A DNA stretch of 5,284 bases, taken from assembly GCA_024643485.1 (NCBI GenBank), contig JAHEMU010000218.1, positions 1 to 5,284 on the forward strand, given 5' to 3'. The translations under genes were made by a program, and so were the position numbers. Of the stretch, positions 1 to 5,284 are shown piece by piece (the first letter of the stretch is position 1; each line of letters opens with the position of its first letter). This DNA is from Cytophagales bacterium (GTDB lineage: Bacteria > Bacteroidota > Bacteroidia > Cytophagales > Cyclobacteriaceae). Under the pieces are notes generated by a model, which was given only the letters and a program-made list of their open reading frames with translations, had not been told where the DNA came from and did not search any database.

Positions 1-905
1 GCCCCATCTCCGTCGTCATCCCAAGAAAGTGAAATGGAAGAGGAGGTTGTACCTGATACACCTAAATTAGTAATTTGGGTGGTTGGTTTTGTAGCTAATG
101 TATAACCTGTAGCGGTTGGGGCTGTTGTCGTTTTATAATTGGAAGTAACGGTAGCTCCATCAAATGTATAGGCAGTAAAAACGTATTCCACTCCGGCAGT
201 TAAATTGGTAACCGTAGTGGTGGTAGTGGTAGAAACATCACTGAAAACCACATAATTTGCAGTTCCTATTTCTGTGCCTGTACCAAAACTTGGATCTGCT
301 GTATACGTGGTTCCATTTGAAGGCGCGGTATTTGCAGAGGCAGATGCCCGTGCTACAATTAAAGTCTTGGCCCCAGAGCCTGATGTCCATAAAAGGTCAA
401 CTGTAGTCTCCGTTTTGGCGGTAATTTGCAATCCACTTGCTTGGGTTCCCGGCACGGTCACAAAGGTAGAGGCAGTAATAGCAGGGATGGTTCCATCTGT
501 TTTAAAATCCGGATTAGGGGTACCTCCTGTTTTGTAGGAATATACTTTGAAATCATACGATGTACCTGCAACTAGGGTAGTGAAAGTCGCAGTATTCGTG
601 CCAAATGTAATATTTAAAGCACCATCAAAATTCGCGGCTGAAAAATCAGTATCGTTCGCAATAGCAGTTCCATCTGCCACTGTTTTTTGGGTGCCTCCAG
701 TAGTTCTTGCTGCTATAACAAGGTAGTTTGAGGGTAAATTAGCCCCTCCTGCGGCAGTCCAATTTAATGTGATGGATTGGTCTGAATTTACAGTAGCACT
801 TAATCCGGTTACATGTTCTGTAGGCTCTTGTGCATATGCAGAAAACGAAATAATCGTTAGTGCAACAAAAGAGAATAGTTTATATATCGACTTAATCATT
901 TCCAT
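1..905 (-). CDS. Secreted fibronectin type III repeat protein, N-terminal part (3' end outside window)
   Basis: The frame is open from an ATG at 905 to the left edge, giving 301 residues with no stop. Residues 1-25 form a signal peptide (MEMIK, a hydrophobic stretch, then AYA before Gln26). Two similar beta-sandwich repeats follow at about residues 30-146 and 156-271, and a third begins near 277. Each repeat has an opening strand with a conserved Trp (LNW, LLW, LSW) and a later AGxxYxFxxY motif; these are hallmarks of Fn3 domains. The second repeat, with WTSGSGAKTLIVAR and GTEIGTANYVVFS, is of the type common in large Bacteroidota T9SS substrates. It is last in the visible operon, 8 bases after the lipoprotein gene. 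An ATG at 899 (residue 3) is an equally possible start. A surface or extracellular adhesin-like role, and a C-terminal T9SS sorting domain beyond the window, are inferences. It could equally carry a catalytic domain further on. Confidence 0.85.
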   Translation of the reverse strand, partial: MEMIKSIYKLFSFVALTIISFSAYAQEPTEHVTGLSATVNSDQSITLNWTAAGGANLPSNYLVIAARTTGGTQKTVADGTAIANDTDFSAANFDGALNITFGTNTATFTTLVAGTSYDFKVYSYKTGGTPNPDFKTDGTIPAITASTFVTVPGTQASGLQITAKTETTVDLLWTSGSGAKTLIVARASASANTAPSNGTTYTADPSFGTGTEIGTANYVVFSDVSTTTTTTVTNLTAGVEYVFTAYTFDGATVTSNYKTTTAPTATGYTLATKPTTQITNLGVSGTTSSSISLSWDDDGDG

Positions 906-913
906 AGTACCAA

Positions 914-2107
914 TCAATAAAGTTCACCAATTTCATCAGTTTTTATTAATAACAGGGTTCTTACATCCCCGAATTCAGTATCTCCAAGCATAAATATACC
1001 CCCATCCTGTAGTGCGAGGACAGTTTTAACCATGTCCGAAGCTTCCCCGCCGAAGGACTTTTGAAATATTTTGGTTCCATCGTATTTCAACAAAGCCAAG
1101 TAGAAATCTTCTTCACCTTTATTTTGAATATAATCAATATCGCCTGGTTGTCCATTCGATAAGGTGGATGAACCCACAACTAAGATTCCATTGGGGTGTA
1201 TTGCAACCGAACTGGCTATTGTATTTTTTAAAACTTCAACGAATTGTGAAGTTTGAATGGCATCTTTGGTATTACCAAATGTATAGTAAAAATCGTCATT
1301 CTGATTTCCAATCATACAAAAGTTACCAGAAGAATAGTGCGCTAAACCTTTTACATCAAATACTTGATTGCTTTGTGGAATTATTGGACTTGAAGCAGCT
1401 GTGGTTTCACCAACCCTTGCTTTTACGAGTTGTGATCCATTTGAATTAGGGTCTGTAACTGCAAAATGTACATAACCGGCATCAACTGTAAATGATCTGT
1501 TAATTATTTCATTTTTTTCACCTTCCATTCTACCGTAATTTAGAAGTTGGTCATTGGAAAGATCTATCGTTAATGTTACTGGCCTCACAGTAGTCCAAGG
1601 ACCATCATCAACACCGGGAGCTTCACCAACAACAACCAACTTATTTCCACTTTGGTAAATGGAAGATCGGGCACGTATTGCATCTGTTATAATATATTGT
1701 TGCTCATAGTCGCCATTACTAGTAAGGACAATGATGCTTAATGCTTTTTTGCTATTTTCGATAACTTCGCCCGATAAAATAAATTTATTGTCGGCTGTAA
1801 CCTCGAGTGAATAGCTTGTTTGGGCAATGTTTTCAATTATTTTTTGCCAAATAGTTACTCCGTTTTGATCTGTTTTTATAACCAAAGGGTGAGTAATATT
1901 ATTATCAATATCGACGGCATTTGCTAAAATAAATAGGCCGCCATCGGAAAAGTCTTCTTTTGCATCTACAGCAAGTAAATGATAGGTATCATTACCTTTC
2001 ATTTTAAGAAAAGTTGAAACTTTTGTAGGTACCAAATCATCTTCTTGGCGACATGAAAAAGCAACCACCATAAGAAGTGACAGAATGATTATATTAAGCT
2101 TATTCAT
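914..2107 (-). CDS. Probable surface-exposed lipoprotein with propeller-like repeats
   Basis: A protein of 397 residues. The ATG at 2107 gives a compact lipoprotein signal: MNK, a hydrophobic core, then VVAFSC with the lipidated Cys at residue 19. The next residues are RQEDD. An acidic run of this kind right after the Cys is the lipoprotein export signal that sends lipoproteins to the outer face of the outer membrane in Bacteroidota, so surface exposure is likely. The mature part has recurring units of the form 'dGGxfilG... LxIKTDxxGxxxWQK', for example residues 75-89 (LVIKTDQNGVTIWQK), 337-354 (LALLKYDGTKIFQKSFGG) and 385-397 (LLLIKTDEIGELY). This matches the beta-propeller-like repeat proteins often seen in Bacteroidota. 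No catalytic motif was seen. The start overlaps the barrel gene's stop by 8 bases (shared ATGAATAA), so translation is probably coupled. A longer frame starting at 2134 adds MLKRKRIHT and is less likely. The specific function is unknown. Confidence 0.85.
   Translation of the reverse strand: MNKLNIIILSLLMVVAFSCRQEDDLVPTKVSTFLKMKGNDTYHLLAVDAKEDFSDGGLFILANAVDIDNNITHPLVIKTDQNGVTIWQKIIENIAQTSYSLEVTADNKFILSGEVIENSKKALSIIVLTSNGDYEQQYIITDAIRARSSIYQSGNKLVVVGEAPGVDDGPWTTVRPVTLTIDLSNDQLLNYGRMEGEKNEIINRSFTVDAGYVHFAVTDPNSNGSQLVKARVGETTAASSPIIPQSNQVFDVKGLAHYSSGNFCMIGNQNDDFYYTFGNTKDAIQTSQFVEVLKNTIASSVAIHPNGILVVGSSTLSNGQPGDIDYIQNKGEEDFYLALLKYDGTKIFQKSFGGEASDMVKTVLALQDGGIFMLGDTEFGDVRTLLLIKTDEIGELY
2100..2107 (-). 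promoter_or_regulatory. 8-base stop/start overlap (ATGAATAA), likely translational coupling
   Basis: This is the same eight bases as at 4732..4739: the lipoprotein ATG (2107) lies inside the last codons of the barrel gene, which ends with the TAA at 2102..2100. It supports the choice of 2107 over 2134 as the lipoprotein start and suggests that the barrel and lipoprotein are made together. Confidence 0.7.
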
Positions 2108-3206
2108 CGTATGAATTCGTTTTCTTTTTAACATGTTTAAAAACAGGGACCAGCACGCCTAAATTAGCACTGTAATAGCTTAAATAACCGCTTGAAGGAA
2201 TCATCCCACCATTATCAATGTTGATTTCTGGCATTGAAAAGCGGTTTTCGGGTATGAAAGGATCTGTAAAATAATAATGATAACGTATATCAAGTACCAA
2301 CCATGGGCGACCTACCTTAATACGTAGACTTGAGCCACCTAAAACGGCACCTGAAAAATTCTTGTACATGATTCCTATATCCTTTTTAGTGGATTCGACC
2401 GTTTCTCCTCCACTAGCCTCTACACTACCTGCTACCGCTTGTACGTCGTTAATCAACAACCAATCCATAGATCCTCCCAAGGTGGCGAATAATTGAAATC
2501 CAGGTTTTTTAACTAAATTATAATTAAAAAGAGCCCTTAAATCCAAACTGCTGTGGGTGAAAACGATGGTTTGGTCTTCCATAAAGGTAAACTCATCCCC
2601 TTTGGTCCTGGTCAATTTTTTCGAGCTGAAGAACAACTCAGTCGTAATAAGAAATTTGTCTTTTTCAGTGGATTCTTTATTGATTATATCTGTTATGTCA
2701 AATTCCATAACGCCACCAAATTGAGATCCTAAAGTAGGGGTGAGGTGATTTGGTTCATCAAATACATCCCATCGGGTGGTGTTTTGGAAAAACGCAGTAT
2801 TGGCGCCACCCATTAATCCACCCTTGAATATAGGCTTGGTTCGCCAAGTATTATATAAATTGATAAATTCGGTTGGATCGACTGCAGGATTCACTTGATA
2901 TTCAGGATTTGCACCTAACATCAGTAACATCATATCATCCGCCTTGTCGATTTCATCCATTTGCAAATAGGTAAGGGTCAATAATCGATATCCTTGAAAC
3001 TTTTCTTCAGGAGTCAATGCCGATTCATCCTTACTCATAAAACAAGACCCTTTTATCCGAAGGATTTTATCTACTTCCTGGATTTTTCCAGCATCGAAAG
3101 CTGTCTGTGCGGCCTGAAGCTGTTCGGTACAAGACAATGCCTGAGCATTCACTTTTACTGAAACTCCAAAGGAAAAAATCAAAAGCGCGAGTACAATTCG
3201 TCTCAT
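2100..3206 (-). CDS. Outer-membrane beta-barrel protein with N-terminal TPR-like periplasmic module
   Basis: A protein of 368 residues. Residues 1-21 are a signal peptide (MRR, hydrophobic core, VNA before Gln22). Residues 26-121 are helical and TPR-like: C26, then L-x2-A-x3-F-x2-G, EV-x-K-x-L, and C55, followed by QGYRLLTLTYLQM and ADDMMLLMLGANPEY...DPTEFINLYNTWR. The last stretch resembles the 'A..ll..L..nP.y..dp..pp.f..l....R' element that precedes membrane or envelope domains in many Bacteroidota proteins. From about residue 125 to 355 the sequence alternates beta strands and turns with Gly and aromatic residues (FKGGLMGGAN, SLDLRALFNYNL, FQLFATLGGSMDWLL, LVLDIRYHYYF, YYSANLGVLVPVF). This fits a PorT-like outer-membrane barrel, although the protein ends in a polar tail (KHVKKKTNSYDE). 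It starts 24 bases after the WD40 gene and shares that gene's N-terminal module. It probably acts as an outer-membrane anchor or channel; its partner and cargo are unknown. Confidence 0.85.
   Translation of the reverse strand: MRRIVLALLIFSFGVSVKVNAQALSCTEQLQAAQTAFDAGKIQEVDKILRIKGSCFMSKDESALTPEEKFQGYRLLTLTYLQMDEIDKADDMMLLMLGANPEYQVNPAVDPTEFINLYNTWRTKPIFKGGLMGGANTAFFQNTTRWDVFDEPNHLTPTLGSQFGGVMEFDITDIINKESTEKDKFLITTELFFSSKKLTRTKGDEFTFMEDQTIVFTHSSLDLRALFNYNLVKKPGFQLFATLGGSMDWLLINDVQAVAGSVEASGGETVESTKKDIGIMYKNFSGAVLGGSSLRIKVGRPWLVLDIRYHYYFTDPFIPENRFSMPEINIDNGGMIPSSGYLSYYSANLGVLVPVFKHVKKKTNSYDE
2958..3131 (-). other. C-x28-C TPR-like N-terminal module (outer-membrane barrel copy)
   Basis: It encodes residues 26-83 of the barrel protein, placed directly after the signal peptide as in the WD40 protein. 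The Cys-to-Cys spacing is identical (28 residues between), and the pattern A-x3-F-[DE]-x-G followed by EV-x-K-[IL]-L is shared. Both modules would be in the oxidising periplasm, so a disulfide between the two Cys is plausible. Confidence 0.7.
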
Positions 3207-3230
3207 ATGCAGTTGTATTTATTGTTCATT
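3207..3230 (-). other. 24-base intergenic gap before the barrel gene
   Basis: This A/T-rich spacer lies between the TGA of the WD40 gene (3233..3231) and the ATG of the barrel gene (3206). It has no Shine-Dalgarno core, hairpin or promoter I could support. It is the longest non-coding stretch in the window and is consistent with one continuous transcript. Confidence 0.6.
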
Positions 3231-4739
3231 TCATTGTTCTATTATATTTGGACACGTTTTTTGGTAGTTTACCCCTGGAACGTATCGCTGCCATTCTTCA
3301 TTTGTCATATTTCTTGTCAAATTCTGGCAAATTTTATCTCCAAAATCGCTCAATTGAACTGGCCAAAATGAAATGGTTCTTGTTCGTGTCGAAGCAATCA
3401 GGCGACTGTTATCAGCAGAAAATGCAATGTTGCTGACTTTATCGTTATGGTCATTTAATAAAATTGATTCTTTAGACAGGTTGCTCAAATCCCAAATCCT
3501 CACCGTTTCATCAAAACTTGCAGAGGCCAAATACTTTCCATCAGAACTTATGGCTAGTTGGGTTATGGCTGCTTTATGGGCGGGTATTGAAATCGTCTTT
3601 CCGTCTTGCTGAAAATGGATAGTGCCGTTCTGGTCTCCATATATTAAATACGGAAAGTAGGTACCTACATTTATGGCATTAATAGGGGCGTTGAATTCTA
3701 CCACCAACTCAGATTGTTTGCCGACGGTGTTGTACTTAACAATATTTCCATTTTCATTCGACAAATAAACAGTTGTTTCATCTTTTGGCGAGACAACAAT
3801 GTTTAGCCATTTTGTATCAGATGGTAGGAGTTTTTTAATTTGTGTATTTTGATAAACGGAAAGGTTTTTACCTAAATCATCTAATATAAAAAGTTGATTT
3901 GAGGGGCCAAAAGCCACCTTTGTAACTCCTTTGCCTAATTTATTGAGTTGGATTACCTTATCTTGACCGGATAGGTCATGAATTTCTACATATCCGTTCA
4001 TTTGTTTGTCCCGCCCACCCATAGCTAAAAAGCGGTTATCCAGTGAAAGGGAAACTGACTTAACGGTAAATCCTTCGCTAGAAGCCAGTTTTACTTTTTC
4101 ATTCGATCCATTAATGCCATTCCATTTAATGACTTCTCCGTTTTGGTGAACGGAATAAATCTCGTCTTTTTTCAATACTGGTAAAAGCAATATATCCCCT
4201 GATACAGCATAGGCATTCTCAATTTTTTTTGTTATTGGATTACCGTAAAATTTGAGGGCAGAATAAACGGAATTATATACCTCAGATGACATGGGATTGC
4301 CTTCGTTGTTGGTGTAAAAAGTATAGGCTTGTTCTGCCAATAGCCCTTTAATTTCTCTAAATTCTTCCGTTTCCATCTGTAACGACCTCAATGACATTGC
4401 TTTAGCTAATTGTTGGTATTGCCTTTGTTTCGCTTTAGCTGCTTTCTCTTCTGCGATTTCAAATGCATTTTGTGCAAATTCCGCATGTTGTTTTTCTAAT
4501 TTTTGAAAAGCAAATGCAACGAGCTTATATCCATCTTTTTGATATTCGGTGCTGCTGTTTTTGGATAAACATCCGCCCTCTAAAGGCAAAAGCTTAATTA
4601 CTTCGTTATAATCACCGTTTTCAAAGGATGATTTTGCATCAGACAATTTTTTCCTGCATTCTTCCGTTTGAGAATTCGCGATAGATGCAAATCCAATTAA
4701 AAAGATTGAAAGGGCTATATGAAATATCTTTTTATTCAT
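3231..4739 (-). CDS. Exported WD40 propeller protein with STAND-type linker and C-terminal tail but no NTPase
   Basis: A protein of 502 residues. Residues 1-23 are a signal peptide (MNKK, hydrophobic core, ANS before Gln24). Residues 28-83 are a helical module with C28 and C57 (C-x28-C). Residues 84-125 are Ala/Lys/Glu/Gln-rich and probably coiled coil. Residues 130-170 (IKGLLAEQAYTFY, then VYNSVYSALKFYGNPITK) match the linker that sits just before the propeller in Bacteroidota and cyanobacterial STAND-WD40 proteins. I count seven WD40-like blades at about residues 177-460; blade 6 is the most canonical (DGKYLASASFDETVRIWDL, with the WD at 416-417). Residues 471-496 form a tail of the pattern C-x-NLTRN-x-T-x-EEW-x-RY...Y-x-KTC, as in STAND-WD40 proteins. 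No Walker A, protease or CHAT motif is present. The start overlaps the upstream WD40 gene by 8 bases. A scaffold or ligand-sensing role in the periplasm or at the cell surface is inferred. Confidence 0.88.
   Translation of the reverse strand: MNKKIFHIALSIFLIGFASIANSQTEECRKKLSDAKSSFENGDYNEVIKLLPLEGGCLSKNSSTEYQKDGYKLVAFAFQKLEKQHAEFAQNAFEIAEEKAAKAKQRQYQQLAKAMSLRSLQMETEEFREIKGLLAEQAYTFYTNNEGNPMSSEVYNSVYSALKFYGNPITKKIENAYAVSGDILLLPVLKKDEIYSVHQNGEVIKWNGINGSNEKVKLASSEGFTVKSVSLSLDNRFLAMGGRDKQMNGYVEIHDLSGQDKVIQLNKLGKGVTKVAFGPSNQLFILDDLGKNLSVYQNTQIKKLLPSDTKWLNIVVSPKDETTVYLSNENGNIVKYNTVGKQSELVVEFNAPINAINVGTYFPYLIYGDQNGTIHFQQDGKTISIPAHKAAITQLAISSDGKYLASASFDETVRIWDLSNLSKESILLNDHNDKVSNIAFSADNSRLIASTRTRTISFWPVQLSDFGDKICQNLTRNMTNEEWQRYVPGVNYQKTCPNIIEQ
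3246..3683 (-). repeat. Diverged tandem gene duplication, downstream copy (last WD40 blades plus Cys tail)
   Basis: This segment encodes residues 353-498 of the exported WD40 protein and aligns without gaps at the protein level to the segment at 4837..5274, about 1.59 kb upstream in the operon. Conserved blocks include GDQNG, ASxDETVRxW, DHNDKVS, ASTRTR and EWxRYVPGV, with both tail cysteines. It is a paralogous domain duplication, not a recent DNA repeat. Confidence 0.85.
4491..4658 (-). other. C-x28-C TPR-like N-terminal module (WD40 protein copy)
   Basis: It encodes residues 28-83 of the exported WD40 protein. Over the 30 residues from Cys to Cys, 11 positions are identical to the barrel protein's module: both Cys, L at +4, A at +7, F at +11, G at +14, EV at +18/+19, K at +21, L at +23 and G at +27. 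The similarity continues past the second Cys as SK and a G-Y-[KR]-L block. Confidence 0.7.
4732..4739 (-). promoter_or_regulatory. 8-base stop/start overlap (ATGAATAA), likely translational coupling
   Basis: On the minus strand, ATGAATAA contains the start codon of the downstream WD40 gene (ATG at 4739) and the stop codon of the upstream WD40 gene (TAA at 4734..4732) in different frames. The upstream stretch is A-rich with no strong Shine-Dalgarno motif, so ribosomes ending the first gene could re-initiate here. Coupling is inferred from the overlap. Confidence 0.7.
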
Positions 4740-5284
4740 TTATATTATTTTCGTTCTCATTTAATATGCCTTCAGACTGCTGAGGTGGAGAAGATTCTTG
4801 CTTTGCGGGGGATGAACTGCTCGTGTTTTGATCCAAGTTATAGCAAGTAATTTCATAACCTACACCCGGCACGTACCTAGTCCACTCATCATCATTCAAA
4901 TTTCGTGTCACGTAATTGCAAATTTGATCCGACATCTGGTCAATCTGAATTGGCCAAAATTTAATGGCTCGAGTTCTAGTACTTGCCATGATTTGATTAT
5001 TGTCAGTCGTAAAGGAGATACTGGAAACTTTATCGTTGTGGTCTTTTAATTCCACTGACTCTTTTGTCAGGTCATCTAAATTCCATAGTCGTACCGTTTC
5101 ATCCAAGCTAGCAGTGGCCATGAATTTTCCATCCTGACTAAATATAATATCTGTAATACCTGCCTTATGGCTCGGAATTGAGGATAATTGGCTTCCTTTT
5201 TTAATGTACATTATACCGTTTTGATCCCCAAAGGCAACACTTCTGCCATCATTGGATATCGCAACTGAGGTTATCCTTGTAGAA
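4732..5284 (-). CDS. WD40 repeat protein, C-terminal part (5' end outside window)
   Basis: The frame is open from the right edge (first full codon at 5283) to a TAA at 4732, showing 183 residues. The ATG at 5211 is internal, because recognisable WD40 sequence (ITSVAISNDGRSVAFGDQNG) lies upstream of it in frame. The visible part holds most of one blade, a canonical blade (DGKFMATASLDETVRLWNL) and a last blade (HNDKVSSISF...TRTRAIKFWPI). A tail with two Cys follows (QICNYVTRN...DEWTRYVPGVGYEITC), of the type found at the end of STAND-WD40 proteins. It aligns without gaps to the end of the downstream gene, with about 57% identity over 109 residues by hand count. Unlike that gene it ends in a 34-residue Ser/Pro/Gln/Asn-rich tail of low complexity. 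Its N-terminus is unseen, so it could be an exported twin of the next gene or a protein with an NTPase, protease or other effector domain. Confidence 0.85.
   Translation of the reverse strand, partial: STRITSVAISNDGRSVAFGDQNGIMYIKKGSQLSSIPSHKAGITDIIFSQDGKFMATASLDETVRLWNLDDLTKESVELKDHNDKVSSISFTTDNNQIMASTRTRAIKFWPIQIDQMSDQICNYVTRNLNDDEWTRYVPGVGYEITCYNLDQNTSSSSPAKQESSPPQQSEGILNENENNINE
4837..5274 (-). repeat. Diverged tandem gene duplication, upstream copy (last WD40 blades plus Cys tail)
   Basis: This is the partner of the segment at 3246..3683. Identity is highest in the last two blades and the tail, and lower in the blade nearest the window edge. The duplication may extend further upstream, outside the window. 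Confidence 0.85.

Noticed and set aside
212..232. Short repetitive GGT/AGT run that looks like a microsatellite
   Set aside because: It encodes a Thr-rich strand (six Thr in a row) within an Fn3 repeat, where such runs are common; it is too short to suggest phase variation.
769..1449. Plus-strand open frames antisense to the lipoprotein and the start of the Fn3 gene
   Set aside because: No start context, no recognisable domain, and fully covered by coding sequence on the minus strand.
2108..2134. Longer start for the lipoprotein at 2134
   Set aside because: It would add MLKRKRIHT before an already complete lipoprotein signal peptide; the ATG at 2107 gives normal signal length and the same overlap as the other junction.
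2100..3206. Barrel gene as a PorP/SprF-type T9SS partner
   Set aside because: Its N-terminal TPR-like module and barrel pattern fit PorT-like barrels better, and I could not see PorP/SprF hallmark motifs; the possibility is not excluded by sequence search.
3207..3230. Possible internal promoter or terminator in the longest intergenic gap
   Set aside because: 24 bases is too short for a full promoter, no inverted repeat with a T-run is visible, and the neighbouring genes are otherwise overlapping or almost touching.
3107..3436. Plus-strand open frame over the WD40/barrel junction
   Set aside because: It runs antisense to two well-supported genes, shows no domain or signal of its own, and has a composition that follows from the opposite strand.
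5209..5211. ATG at 5211 as the start of the upstream WD40 gene
   Set aside because: The same frame stays open to the window edge and encodes recognisable WD40 blade sequence before this Met, matching the paralogue; the true start is outside the window.

Overview
The window looks like chromosomal DNA of a Bacteroidota bacterium, probably a marine or environmental member of Flavobacteriia or Cytophagia. The clues are AT-rich coding sequence, start regions without strong Shine-Dalgarno motifs, a lipoprotein with an acidic run after its lipidated cysteine, an outer-membrane barrel of the PorT-like type, and the fibronectin-III repeat style common in type IX secretion (T9SS) substrates. These are family-level recognitions made from the sequence; no database search was run.

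All five genes lie on the minus strand and read from right to left as one tightly packed operon. From upstream to downstream they are: (1) the C-terminal part of a WD40 protein that runs off the right edge (4732..5284); (2) a complete exported protein with a helical/TPR-like N-terminus, a coiled-coil linker, a seven-bladed WD40 propeller and a Cys-bearing tail (3231..4739); (3) an exported protein with a TPR-like N-terminal module and an outer-membrane beta-barrel (2100..3206); (4) a probable surface lipoprotein with propeller-like repeats (914..2107); (5) the N-terminal 301 residues of a secreted fibronectin-III repeat protein that runs off the left edge (1..905). The junctions are an 8-base overlap, a 24-base gap, an 8-base overlap and an 8-base gap. 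No promoter or terminator is visible, and neither end of the operon is in the window.

The main point of interest is that gene 2 carries the linker, propeller and C-terminal tail I recognise from the C-terminal half of STAND NTPase-WD40 proteins, but has a signal peptide and a small Cys-containing helical module where the NTPase would be. The same N-terminal module, with an identical C-x28-C spacing, begins the neighbouring outer-membrane barrel protein. The end of the upstream WD40 gene is a close paralogue of the end of gene 2. Taken together this suggests an envelope or cell-surface assembly: periplasmic WD40 protein(s), an outer-membrane barrel with a matching periplasmic domain, a surface lipoprotein and a large secreted adhesin-like protein. 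The function of the assembly is unknown; a sensing or surface-display role is inference.

There is no non-coding stretch longer than 24 bases. I saw no tRNA, rRNA, CRISPR array, insertion sequence or attachment site.
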